Assembly: GCA_027694045.1 (NCBI GenBank)
Contig: JAQEWB010000010.1
Location: 24,921-88,920 of the forward strand
Direction: 5' to 3'
Origin: Bacillaceae bacterium OF18-1A
Lineage (GTDB): Bacteria > Bacillota > Bacilli > Bacillales > Bacillaceae_G
Length of the DNA stretch: 64,000 bases
In this document: positions 38,824-46,894 of the stretch, piece after piece
Numbering within the stretch: position 1 is the first letter of the stretch
Layout of the letters: each line of letters opens with the position of its first letter
Notes under the pieces: model-generated
The model's database searches: none
The model's input: only the letters and a program-made list of their open reading frames with translations
What the model was told of the DNA's origin: nothing
Translations under genes and position numbers: made by a program

Positions 38824-39780
38824 GTGAAAACATATATCGTTCGTAGGTTGTTGCAAATGATTCCTACACTGTTTGGTACATCCATTGTTATTTTTTTCTT
38901 GTTCGCGCTTCTTCCAGGGGATTATATTGATTCGAATCCAAAGATTACACCGGAACGGGCAGCTGAACTTAGGGAATTGTATGGGTTGAATAAACCAATT
39001 GTTGAGCGTTATTTCCATTGGTTAGGTAATGCATTACAAGGAGATTTTGGTTTCTCACTTCAATATCAGGAACCTGTAACGGCATTATTAAATAAATTTA
39101 TTTGGAATTCCTTTAGTGTAGCGGTTATTGCATTATTTTTTATTTGGCTAATTGCACTTATCATCGGTGTATTCTCAGCGACAAAGCAACACTCTTTATT
39201 CGATAAGCTTGTAACAATTGGTGTCTTTGCAGCAATGTCATTCCCATCGTTCTTTATAGGATTATTTTTAATTAAAGTGTTCGCGGTTGACTTTAAGTTA
39301 TTACCGATAGGCGGAATGATTGATGTTGGCAGTAACTCCACTGGATTTGCTTATGTGATAGAAGTTGCAAAACATATGGTTTTACCAGTATTTATTTTGA
39401 CCCTTCTTGGAGTGGGGTCATTAACTCGTTATTTCAGAACAAGCATGCTAGAGGTTGTAAGGCAAGATTACATACGAACAGCACGAGCGAAAGGGTTAAA
39501 AGAAAAAACGGTTATTTATAAGCATGCATTAAAAAATGCAATTTTACCGGCTATTACATTGCTTGCATTTGAGTTGCCTGGATTGTTTTCTGGAGCGATT
39601 ATTATTGAACAAATTTTTAACTGGCCAGGTATTGGTAATATTCAATTAGAAGCACTTAATTTCCGGGATTATACAGTATTAATGGCATTTACGATGTTCC
39701 TTTCAGTTTTAACAATTGTTTCAAACTTTTTCGCAGACATTGTATATGCAGTTGTTGATCCGCGTATTCGGTTAAAGTAA
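38824..39780 (+). CDS. oligopeptide ABC transporter permease, OppB family (system 2)
   Basis: 318 residues from the GTG at 38824 (GGGGAGAAAAAG); the ATG at 38767 lacks an RBS. Six helices; I-V-R-R-L-L-Q-M-I-P-T-L-F-G-T-S-I-V start, L-P-G-D-Y-I-D extracytoplasmic motif, and EAA loop T-A-R-A-K-G-L-K-E-K-T-V-I-Y-K-H-A-L-K-N-A. Channel half of the second peptide importer. Followed after 12 bp by the OppC gene. Confidence 0.92.
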   Translation: MKTYIVRRLLQMIPTLFGTSIVIFFLFALLPGDYIDSNPKITPERAAELRELYGLNKPIVERYFHWLGNALQGDFGFSLQYQEPVTALLNKFIWNSFSVAVIALFFIWLIALIIGVFSATKQHSLFDKLVTIGVFAAMSFPSFFIGLFLIKVFAVDFKLLPIGGMIDVGSNSTGFAYVIEVAKHMVLPVFILTLLGVGSLTRYFRTSMLEVVRQDYIRTARAKGLKEKTVIYKHALKNAILPAITLLAFELPGLFSGAIIIEQIFNWPGIGNIQLEALNFRDYTVLMAFTMFLSVLTIVSNFFADIVYAVVDPRIRLK

Positions 39781-39792
39781 GGGGGGAATGAG

Positions 39793-40716
39793 ATGGAAAC
39801 TGTTACAGAGATTACAGAGAAAAAAGAAAAAAAGAGAAGGAAAAATGAATCATCACCTTGGCGACAAGCCTTTAAGAAAATAAAGAAAAATAAGATGGCA
39901 CTAGTAGGATTGTATGCACTAATTTTTATGTTTTTATTTTGTTTTATTGGGCCGTTCTTTTCGCCATATGCATCAGGGAAAATACAAGTTGCGTTAATTA
40001 ACAAACCACCTAGTTTTTCTCATTGGCTTGGTACAGATCAGTTAGGGAGAGATATTTTAACAAGGCTCATGCAAGCAGGGCGAATTTCATTAACGATTGG
40101 TTTAGCTTCAATGGTTTTATCAGTAATACTAGGAGCTGTATTAGGAGCTATTGCAGGGTTTTATCGGGGTATCGTTGATAATATTATTATGCGCCTTGCA
40201 GATATTTTAATGTCGATGCCAGGATTACCGTTACTTATTATAATGGGGGCTATTTTATCAGAATGGAAAGTACCATCTGATTATCGTCTTTATGTCATTA
40301 TGATTATTTTAAGTTTAGTAGGTTGGCCAGGACTTGCACGTCTTGTAAGAGGGCAAATTTTATCACTCAGGGAGCAAGCATTTATGCAAGCTGCTGATGT
40401 GCTAGGGATAAAAGATTACCGGAAAATTATATATCATTTAATCCCTAATGTTTTACCGATATTAATTGTTGTATCCACATTAGGTGTGGCAGGTTCTATT
40501 TTAGGTGAGTCAGCATTAAGTTATTTAGGTCTTGGCGTTGTCCCGCCTACACCGTCATGGGGGAACATGATTAGTGCAGCCAACTCATTAATCGACTTCC
40601 AAAAGCGTCCATGGTTATGGATTCCACCCGGTTTTGCAATCTTTATAACAGTTGTATCCATTAATTTACTTGGTGATGCACTTCGTGATGCGTTAGATCC
40701 AAAGATGAGACGGTAG
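39793..40716 (+). CDS. oligopeptide ABC transporter permease, OppC family (system 2)
   Basis: 307 residues. A lysine/glutamate-rich cytoplasmic N-terminus, then S-H-W-L-G-T-D-Q-L-G-R-D-I-L-T-R (OppC_N) and EAA loop A-A-D-V-L-G-I-K-D-Y-R-K-I-I-Y-H-L-I-P-N. Ends with L-G-D-A-L-R-D-A-L-D-P-K. RBS AAGGGGGGAATG directly after the OppB stop. Ten bases separate it from the ATPase gene. Confidence 0.92.
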   Translation: METVTEITEKKEKKRRKNESSPWRQAFKKIKKNKMALVGLYALIFMFLFCFIGPFFSPYASGKIQVALINKPPSFSHWLGTDQLGRDILTRLMQAGRISLTIGLASMVLSVILGAVLGAIAGFYRGIVDNIIMRLADILMSMPGLPLLIIMGAILSEWKVPSDYRLYVIMIILSLVGWPGLARLVRGQILSLREQAFMQAADVLGIKDYRKIIYHLIPNVLPILIVVSTLGVAGSILGESALSYLGLGVVPPTPSWGNMISAANSLIDFQKRPWLWIPPGFAIFITVVSINLLGDALRDALDPKMRR

Positions 40717-40726
40717 GTGAGAAAAT

Positions 40727-41707
40727 ATGAGTAAAGCGGTAGTCGAGCTAAGAGATTTACAAACACACTTCCAGACGGAGGAAGGTACAGTAAAGGCTGT
40801 GAATCATGTTAGCTTTACAGTCAGGGAAGGTGAAACAGTTTGTGTTGTAGGTGAATCAGGATGCGGGAAGAGTGTAACGGCTTTATCTATTATGGGGCTT
40901 ATTGCTGAATCAGGCAGTGTAGTAGGTGGCGATATTTTATATGAAGGAAAAAGCCTTTTAGGTATGAAGGAGAAAGAACTTCGTGGTTTAAGAGGTAACG
41001 ACATCGCGATGATTTTCCAAGAACCGATGACATCGCTGAATCCTGTTTTCACTGTAGGGGAGCAGATTGTAGAAACGTTAAGAGAGCATGAACTGCTTAG
41101 TAAAAATGAAGCATATAAGAAAGCAATTGAATTAATTCGTAAAGTTGGTATAGCCCGTGCAGATGAAATCGTTCATTCGTATCCGCATGAACTAAGTGGT
41201 GGTATGTTACAACGTATTATGATTGCTATTGCACTTAGTTGTAATCCGAAGTTATTAATTGCAGATGAACCGACGACAGCTCTTGATGTTACGATTCAAG
41301 CTCAAATATTAGACTTACTAAGACAAGTGAAAGAGGAATTTAAAACATCTATTTTACTAATTACACATGATTTAGGTGTTGTAGCCGAAATGGCGGATTA
41401 CGTTGTCGTTATGTATGGCGGAAAAGTGATTGAAGAAGCTCCAGTACTTGAGATATTCCAAAACCCGAAACATCCATATACGAAAGGGTTATTAAAATCC
41501 AAACCAGTAATGGGAAAACGAATAGATAAACTTTATTCTATTCCAGGGCAAGTTCCTAATTTAGTTGGCTTAGATGAATTTTGCTACTTTAGCGGCCGTT
41601 GTGAGCATTGTATGGAAATATGTAAAGAAGAGGTGCCAAATTTGAATGTTCATGATGAAAATCATAAAGTAGCTTGCTGGTTATATGAGGAGCGTGCGGA
41701 ACAATGA
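40727..41707 (+). CDS. oligopeptide ABC transporter ATPase, OppD family (system 2)
   Basis: 326 residues. Walker A G-E-S-G-C-G-K-S (about 40), Q-loop F-Q-E-P-M-T-S-L-N-P, signature L-S-G-G-M-L-Q-R, Walker B L-I-A-D-E-P-T-T-A-L-D, H-loop I-T-H-D-L-G. The C-terminal oligo/dipeptide domain has four cysteines (C-Y-F-S-G-R-C-E-H-C and A-C-W among others), a possible iron-sulfur ligand set. Overlaps the next gene by four bases (ATGA). Confidence 0.92.
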   Translation: MSKAVVELRDLQTHFQTEEGTVKAVNHVSFTVREGETVCVVGESGCGKSVTALSIMGLIAESGSVVGGDILYEGKSLLGMKEKELRGLRGNDIAMIFQEPMTSLNPVFTVGEQIVETLREHELLSKNEAYKKAIELIRKVGIARADEIVHSYPHELSGGMLQRIMIAIALSCNPKLLIADEPTTALDVTIQAQILDLLRQVKEEFKTSILLITHDLGVVAEMADYVVVMYGGKVIEEAPVLEIFQNPKHPYTKGLLKSKPVMGKRIDKLYSIPGQVPNLVGLDEFCYFSGRCEHCMEICKEEVPNLNVHDENHKVACWLYEERAEQ

Positions 41708-42669
41708 GTGAACCATTATTAGAAGTGAAAAATTTAAAGACGTATTTTCCGATTAAAGGCGGCATATTTAGTAGAACGATTGGACATGTAAAAGCGGTTG
41801 ATGGAGTAAGTTTTACTATTAATAAAGGTGAAGTGTTTGGCCTCGTTGGAGAATCAGGGAGCGGAAAAACCACGATAGGAAAAACGATTTTACGTCTCGT
41901 CCAAAAAACGGAGGGGGAAGTAAAATTTAAAGGGCAAGATGTTTACTCTTTATCAAAGGAGGAATTGCGAAAACATCGCCCTAATATGCAACTTGTCTTT
42001 CAAGACCCATTTAGCTCGTTAAATCCAAGAATGAGAATTGGGGAAGCGCTTGGTGAGCCGATGTTAGCTCACGGATTAGCGACGAAAGAAAATGTTCGTG
42101 AAAAAGTGACAGAAGTATTAGAGTTATGTGGCTTAGCCCCATATCATATTGACCGGTACCCTCATGAGTTTTCTGGTGGACAACGCCAACGTATCGTTAT
42201 CGCAAGAGCTATGGTATTAAATCCAGAATTTATTGTAGCTGACGAACCTGTGGCAGCACTAGATGTATCTATTCAAGCACAAATCATTAATTTATTTAGC
42301 GAGTTACAGGAGAAAAAGGGACTATCTTATTTATTCATTTCACATGATTTAAGCGTAGTAGAGCATTTATGTACGAAGATTGGAATTATGTATCTAGGAA
42401 CAATTGTGGAAACAGCGCCACGTGATGAGTTATTTGCAAATCCACTTCATCCGTATACAAAAGCATTGTTATCCGCTGTGCCAATACCAGATCCAACAGT
42501 GAAGCGAGAGCGAATTATACTAGATGGTGATATTCCAAGCCCAGCGAATCCACCTTCAGGTTGTCGCTTTCATACACGTTGTCCATTTGCAACAGATATT
42601 TGTAAACAAACGGTACCGGAATTCCGTAATGTTGGTGAAGAGCACTTTGTTGCTTGTCACCATGTATAA
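41704..42669 (+). CDS. oligopeptide ABC transporter ATPase, OppF family (system 2)
   Basis: 321 residues, the full usual length, unlike the short OppF of system 1. Walker A G-E-S-G-S-G-K-T-T, F-Q-D-P-F-S-S-L-N-P, F-S-G-G-Q-R-Q-R, I-V-A-D-E-P-V-A-A-L-D, and the C-terminal G-C-R-F-H-T-R-C-P-F-A-T-D-I-C motif ending V-A-C-H. Energises peptide uptake with the preceding ATPase. Last gene of the operon; a strong bidirectional terminator follows. Confidence 0.92.
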   Translation: MSEPLLEVKNLKTYFPIKGGIFSRTIGHVKAVDGVSFTINKGEVFGLVGESGSGKTTIGKTILRLVQKTEGEVKFKGQDVYSLSKEELRKHRPNMQLVFQDPFSSLNPRMRIGEALGEPMLAHGLATKENVREKVTEVLELCGLAPYHIDRYPHEFSGGQRQRIVIARAMVLNPEFIVADEPVAALDVSIQAQIINLFSELQEKKGLSYLFISHDLSVVEHLCTKIGIMYLGTIVETAPRDELFANPLHPYTKALLSAVPIPDPTVKRERIILDGDIPSPANPPSGCRFHTRCPFATDICKQTVPEFRNVGEEHFVACHHV

Positions 42670-42670
42670 A

Positions 42671-42713
42671 AGAGAAGGACTCTTTCAGAAGTTGAAAGAG
42701 TCCTTTTTTTATT
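42671..42713. terminator. bidirectional terminator
   Basis: Arms AAGGACTCTTTC / GAAAGAGTCCTT with a T7 run, between convergent OppF and HAD phosphatase genes. Confidence 0.9.
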
Positions 42714-43581
42714 TACTAGATGAAGTTTGTTTCAATACAAATTGCTCGATTGCATGAGCAACACCATGTTCGTTGTTTGTTAATGTTACAACATCACATA
42801 GTTTTTTTACATCTTCTTCAGCATTTCCCATCGCAACTGATAAGCCAGCTACTTGTAACATTGGCACATCATTAAAGTTGTCCCCGATTGCAATAGTATC
42901 TTCAATTGGTATATTGAAATAAGTGGCCATTTCTTGTAGACCATTCCCTTTATGACCATGCTTATCCATAATTTCTACATTAGTAGGAGCGGATGCTGTA
43001 ACTGAAATATTAGTGTCTTCTTGTAACATGCTTAATAGCTGTGCACGATGCTCTGTATTAAATGTCAAAATGAAGAATTTAGATATTTCTAATTCTGGAT
43101 TACTTACAACATCTTCAATTTTTTGGAAATCAGTAATTAAGTTTGATTTCTTTTGTTTTTCTGTAATTCTTTCAAGCTCCTCAAGTGTAACATCTAGTGC
43201 ATGCTTATTTTCTTCGAACGCTTGTATGACTTGATCTTGCCATGTATATGGAGAATAAACTCCTTTATTCGTATATAGCTTATAAGGAAAACCTTCAGAC
43301 TCTAGTAATTTTGCAAGCTTGTATACTTTATCACTTTGTAAACAACGCGAATTAATTACTTTTCCATCTGCATAAACAATTGCCCCATTGCTCGCTCCAA
43401 CTGGAAGAGATAGTTTATATTCTTCCAATAATTTCAAAGCATCCTCTTTTGCACGGCCAGAACAAATCATTACAATATGCCCAGCTTCTTTTGCATTTTG
43501 GATTGCTTGTAAGTTTTCTTTGGAGATTTCAAGATTAGATGACAGTAGTGTACCATCCATATCTAATGCGATTAATTTCAA
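42709..43581 (-). CDS. Cof-type HAD-family phosphatase
   Basis: 290 residues from a TTG at 43581, six bases after AGAGGTGG; a spurious upstream extension reaches 43668 without RBS. Begins K-L-I-A-L-D-M-D-G-T-L-L (HAD motif I, two catalytic aspartates), I-V-M-I-C-S-G-R (motif II), lysine in the Cof cap region, and G-D-N-F-N-D-V-P-M (motif III/IV). A cytoplasmic sugar-phosphate or FMN/PLP-type phosphatase. Substrate cannot be told from sequence. Confidence 0.9.
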   Translation of the reverse strand: MKLIALDMDGTLLSSNLEISKENLQAIQNAKEAGHIVMICSGRAKEDALKLLEEYKLSLPVGASNGAIVYADGKVINSRCLQSDKVYKLAKLLESEGFPYKLYTNKGVYSPYTWQDQVIQAFEENKHALDVTLEELERITEKQKKSNLITDFQKIEDVVSNPELEISKFFILTFNTEHRAQLLSMLQEDTNISVTASAPTNVEIMDKHGHKGNGLQEMATYFNIPIEDTIAIGDNFNDVPMLQVAGLSVAMGNAEEDVKKLCDVVTLTNNEHGVAHAIEQFVLKQTSSSK

Positions 43582-43778
43582 AATGACCACCTCTTTGTTT
43601 TTATTATACATAGTTATATAGAGGAAACATATAAACTTATCTTGGAAAGATGGTATTTTATTCCGCATGGACTATTAGTAAAAGTTGAATAGGCATTCCG
43701 CTATTTATTAGAGTTTTGCCTCATTTTGTAACAAAAGAAGGAGGGAAAGTGGTTATATTTCGTTTTATGACTGTAATA
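43582..43778. other. intergenic region upstream of the peptide trio
   Basis: About 200 bp of AT-rich DNA with no supported gene; it holds the HAD gene's minus-strand promoter. Confidence 0.4.
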
Positions 43779-43939
43779 TTACATGAATGTTACAAACGTG
43801 AATCTAGTAGAAAGTGCATTGAATCAAGGTTTTAAAAGTTATCTATGAAAAAACGTAAAAAAAATGTAATAAAAATTACGTAATTATATTGCAACGTAAT
43901 AATAGTTATGTTACATTAATGTTACAAACGTTACGTTAA
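43779..43939 (+). promoter_or_regulatory. duplicated dyad elements upstream of the peptide trio
   Basis: A 21-bp segment of the form TTACATKAATGTTACAAACG-T occurs at 43779-43799 and again at 43910-43930 (20 of 21 identical). Each contains TTACA-N4-TGTTA, fitting the same TnACA-N4-TGTnA dyad as the 20-32 kb promoters. In the second copy GTTACATTAAT is followed 20 bp later by GTTACGTTAAT. The 18-bp element and its strict spacing are not clearly conserved here. Confidence 0.55.
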
Positions 43940-44031
43940 TAAATTCAATGTAACAGAAACATAAAAACTGTGAAATAAACATTTCTTAGAAATTACATAT
44001 AGATAACCTATTAAAGAGGAGGACAAATGAT

Positions 44032-44139
44032 ATGAAAGAGCAAGTATTACAAGTAACAAAAGGTGACTTCGTAGGATCAGCAAGTGGAGCAGTAGTATTA
44101 ACAGCATTAATCGTATTTCTATCAAGCGTATTAGTATAA
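44032..44139 (+). CDS. micropeptide, family A (44 kb trio, first)
   Basis: 35 residues: M-K-E-Q-V-L-Q-V-T-K-G-D-F-V-G-S-A-S-G-A, then V-V-L-T-A-L-I-V-F-L-S-S-V-L-V. RBS AGAGGAGGACA. A short amphipathic N-terminus and a hydrophobic segment of about 20 residues. The G-D-F-V-G-S-A-S-G-A-x-x-L-T-A-x-I core aligns with the 19594 peptide (F-D-F-I-G-L-A-S-G-A-x-x-L-T-A-x-I), linking the two loci across 24 kb. Identical in sequence to the next gene's product. Confidence 0.78.
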   Translation: MKEQVLQVTKGDFVGSASGAVVLTALIVFLSSVLV

Positions 44140-44182
44140 TAGAAGTTTTGTAACAAAGAAAAACGAAGGGAGAATGAAAAAT

Positions 44183-44290
44183 ATGAAAGAGCAAGTATTA
44201 CAAGTAACAAAAGGTGACTTCGTAGGATCAGCAAGTGGAGCAGTAGTATTAACAGCATTAATCGTATTCTTATCAAGCGTATTAGTATAA
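44183..44290 (+). CDS. micropeptide, family A (44 kb trio, second, identical to first)
   Basis: 35 residues, the same sequence as the peptide at 44032, with its own RBS (GAAGGGAGAATG). The coding copies differ by one synonymous base (CTA versus TTA leucine), and the intergenic spacers are similar, so this is a recent tandem duplication of a 151-bp unit. Confidence 0.78.
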   Translation: MKEQVLQVTKGDFVGSASGAVVLTALIVFLSSVLV

Positions 44291-44334
44291 TAGAAATTTT
44301 GTAATAAAAGATAAACGAAGGGAGAATGAGGAAT

Positions 44335-44445
44335 ATGAACAATGAACAATTGTTACAAGTAACGAAAACAGATTTGTTAGGATCATTAGGTGGAGCAGTA
44401 ATATTAACATCATTTATTCTATTCCTTGCAAATATATTAGTATGA
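44335..44445 (+). CDS. micropeptide, family A (44 kb trio, third, diverged)
   Basis: 36 residues: M-N-N-E-Q-L-L-Q-V-T-K-T-D-L-L-G-S-L-G-G, then A-V-I-L-T-S-F-I-L-F-L-A-N-I-L-V. It keeps the Q-V-T-K-x-D, G-G-A-V-x-L-T and terminal L-V of the first two with many conservative changes, a sign of protein-level selection. RBS GAAGGGAGAATGAGG. A terminator follows. Confidence 0.76.
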   Translation: MNNEQLLQVTKTDLLGSLGGAVILTSFILFLANILV

Positions 44446-44471
44446 TATATATATACAATCATTCAAAAAAA

Positions 44472-44522
44472 TAAAGACTCTAACGTATTAGTAAGTAATT
44501 AATATGTTGGGGTCTTTTTTAT
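44472..44522 (+). terminator. terminator of the peptide trio
   Basis: Arms AAAGACTCTAACGTATTA / TAATATGTTGGGGTCTTT followed by T run. Confidence 0.85.
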
Positions 44523-44685
44523 TTTCCTCTCGTGTATTCCCTCAAATAGTGATGATATCTCCGTATTCAAAAGAGAAAAAAGTCGAATTTTATATGTAAG
44601 AAAAAAAGAGGAATTTGACAGAAAAGATAGAAAATTTTAAAGGTCAGAATTTGTTAGCTTGCTAACTAATTTCTATCCATCTATA

Positions 44686-44700
44686 TTGGAAGCGTTTTCG
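44686..44700 (+). promoter_or_regulatory. cre site (CcpA) upstream of hpd
   Basis: TTGGAAGCGTTTTCG matches the catabolite-responsive element WTGNAARCGNWWNCA at 14 of 15 positions, 52 bp before the hpd start. Carbon catabolite repression of tyrosine degradation is expected. Confidence 0.7.
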
Positions 44701-44752
44701 GTTGGGTTTAAGTATGAACCATTTAATCTATTTACAGGGGGATGAGGATTTT

Positions 44753-45871
44753 ATGAAACAAAAATCTATGGATACGCTAGCTGCACAAATGGAGGATTTT
44801 TTTCCGGTACGTGATGTAGATCATTTGGAATTTTACGTAGGAAATGCAAAGCAATCAAGTTATTACCTTGCGAGAGCATTTGGATTCAAAATTGTAGCTT
44901 ACTCTGGATTAGAAACTGGAAATCGTGAAAAGGTATCGTATGTTCTTGTGCAAAAAAATATGCGTTTTGTTGTGTCTGGGGCTTTAGGTAGCGATAATCG
45001 CATCGCAGAATTTGTAAAGACTCATGGTGATGGAGTAAAAGATGTGGCTTTACTTGTTGATGACGTTGATAAAGCATATTCAGAAGCAGTGAAACGTGGT
45101 GCTGTCGCAATTGCGCCTCCTGAGGAGTTAACTGATGAGAACGGTACATTGAAAAAAGCAGTGATTGGTACGTATGGTGATACAATTCACACGCTTGTAG
45201 AGCGTAAAAATTATAAAGGAACATTTATGCCAGGATTCCAGAAGGTGGAGTTTAATATTCCATTTGAAGAGTCTGGTTTAATTGCTGTGGATCATGTAGT
45301 TGGTAATGTTGAAAAAATGGAAGAATGGGTTAGTTACTATGAGAATGTCATGGGTTTTAAACAAATGATCCATTTTGATGATGATGATATTAGTACAGAG
45401 TATTCAGCGTTAATGTCAAAAGTTATGACAAATGGAAGTCGTATTAAATTCCCTATCAACGAACCAGCAGATGGAAAGAGAAAATCACAAATTCAAGAAT
45501 ATCTAGAATTCTATAATGGAGCAGGCGTACAACATCTTGCCTTATTAACAAATGACATTGTTAAAACAGTTGAAGCACTTCGTGCAAATGGTGTGGAGTT
45601 TTTAGATACACCTGATACTTATTACGATGAATTAACTGCGCGAGTTGGAACAATTGATGAGGAAATTGATAAATTAAAAGAATTAAAGATTTTAGTAGAT
45701 CGTGATGATGAAGGTTACTTACTGCAAATTTTTACGAAACCAATTGTAGATCGTCCAACTTTATTTATTGAAATCATCCAACGTAAAGGTTCTCGTGGAT
45801 TTGGCGAAGGAAACTTTAAAGCATTATTCGAATCGATTGAAAGAGAACAAGAGCGTCGCGGAAACTTATAA
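44753..45871 (+). CDS. hpd: 4-hydroxyphenylpyruvate dioxygenase
   Basis: 372 residues from the ATG at 44753 (GGGGGATGAGG); earlier in-frame ATGs at 44702 and 44714 lack an RBS. Two VOC repeats: V-D-H-L-E-F-Y-V-G-N-A near the N-terminus and V-D-H-V-V-G-N-V (H about 182, iron ligand), V-Q-H-L-A-L-L-T-N-D-I (H about 260, ligand) and L-F-I-E-I-I-Q-R (E about 340, ligand), ending G-F-G-E-G-N-F-K-A-L-F, the HPPD C-terminus. It converts 4-hydroxyphenylpyruvate to homogentisate. First gene of a three-gene tyrosine degradation operon. Confidence 0.96.
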   Translation: MKQKSMDTLAAQMEDFFPVRDVDHLEFYVGNAKQSSYYLARAFGFKIVAYSGLETGNREKVSYVLVQKNMRFVVSGALGSDNRIAEFVKTHGDGVKDVALLVDDVDKAYSEAVKRGAVAIAPPEELTDENGTLKKAVIGTYGDTIHTLVERKNYKGTFMPGFQKVEFNIPFEESGLIAVDHVVGNVEKMEEWVSYYENVMGFKQMIHFDDDDISTEYSALMSKVMTNGSRIKFPINEPADGKRKSQIQEYLEFYNGAGVQHLALLTNDIVKTVEALRANGVEFLDTPDTYYDELTARVGTIDEEIDKLKELKILVDRDDEGYLLQIFTKPIVDRPTLFIEIIQRKGSRGFGEGNFKALFESIEREQERRGNL

Positions 45872-45879
45872 GATTTGTA

Positions 45880-45910
45880 TCCACCAGCATAAATCTTTTT
45901 GCTGGTGGAA
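45880..45910 (+). other. intercistronic stem-loop between hpd and fah
   Basis: Arms TCCACCAGCA / TGCTGGTGGA around an A/T loop, with no clear T run afterwards; it may stabilise the hpd message or partly terminate. Confidence 0.6.
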
Positions 45911-45934
45911 ATTTCATTTTTATAAGGAGGAATC

Positions 45935-46894
45935 ATGATGAAATTTGTTACATTTCGTCTTCCTTCAAACGAAATACGAGCTGGGTGGCTTGAAGACGAC
46001 AAAATAATCGATATGAATCTTGCTAGTGAAGGGAAACTTCCTTCCTCTATGTTAACTTTTTTAGAGAAAGCAGATGAGTATGTAGAAGTAGTGCGGAATA
46101 TTCAAAATCCAAATAAAGGTATATATACTTTGGAAGAAGTGCAATTGACAGCTGCTCTTCCTAATCCGAGTAGTATTCGAGATTTTTATGCATTTGAACA
46201 GCATGTAAAAACAGCCCGAGGACGAAGAGGACTAGGTGTTGTACCTGAATGGTACGATATCCCAGTTTTTTATTTTACTAACCATCGTGCTGTTATTGGA
46301 CCTGATGATTTTGTTATTGGTCCGAGGAAATCCCAAAAGCTTGATTACGAGTTAGAGATTGCTTGTGTAATTGGAAAAGAAGGACGAAATATTTCTCGTG
46401 AAGAAGCGGAGGAATATATTTTTGGCTATTGTATTATGAATGATTGGAGTGCAAGAGATCTACAAGCGACAGAAATGAAAGTCGGGCTTGGACCTGCGAA
46501 AGGAAAGGATTTTGCAACTTCATTAGGAGCGTATCTTGTTACGAAAGAAGAACTAAATGTTTATCGTAATGAGGATCGCTATGATTTAGAAATGACTGCT
46601 CATGTAAATGGACGACTGTTATCAAAAGGGAATTTCAAAGATATTTATTATACATTCGCTGAAATGATTGTACGCGCTTCAGAAGATGTCACATTATATC
46701 CGGGAGATGTGATTGGTTCTGGGACAGTGGGAACGGGTTGCATTTTGGAACTCGGTACAGAAGAGTGGCTACAAGATGGAGATGTTGTAGAGCTTGCAAT
46801 TACTGGTTTAGGTACATTACGGAATACGGTCAAAAAAGAAAGGAAAGCAGGTGATGGGCATGTTTTATCGTCACATGGGGGAGCTACCTCATAA
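45935..46894 (+). CDS. fumarylacetoacetate hydrolase family protein
   Basis: 319 residues, double ATG after AAGGAGG. FAH-fold features: F-Y-A-F-E-Q-H-V-K-T-A, F-Y-F-T-N-H-R-A-V-I-G, L-D-Y-E-L-E-I-A-C-V-I-G (metal-binding E-x-E), N-D-W-S-A-R-D-L-Q (metal D), and G-D-V-I-G-S-G-T-V-G-T-G-C. In the context hpd-fah-hmgA it most likely splits fumarylacetoacetate (or maleylacetoacetate-derived product) at the end of the homogentisate pathway. Its last 35 bases overlap the start of hmgA. Confidence 0.92.
   Translation: MMKFVTFRLPSNEIRAGWLEDDKIIDMNLASEGKLPSSMLTFLEKADEYVEVVRNIQNPNKGIYTLEEVQLTAALPNPSSIRDFYAFEQHVKTARGRRGLGVVPEWYDIPVFYFTNHRAVIGPDDFVIGPRKSQKLDYELEIACVIGKEGRNISREEAEEYIFGYCIMNDWSARDLQATEMKVGLGPAKGKDFATSLGAYLVTKEELNVYRNEDRYDLEMTAHVNGRLLSKGNFKDIYYTFAEMIVRASEDVTLYPGDVIGSGTVGTGCILELGTEEWLQDGDVVELAITGLGTLRNTVKKERKAGDGHVLSSHGGATS

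Noticed and set aside
43911..43939. TACATTAAT / TACGTTAAT direct repeat as a LytTR (PlnC/AgrA-like) box, making the 44 kb peptides a quorum-regulated bacteriocin
   Set aside because: Sequence resemblance is good, but the period is 20 rather than 21 bp and the same segment fits the TnACA-N4-TGTnA dyad used elsewhere in the window; no processing peptidase, exporter or immunity gene is adjacent.
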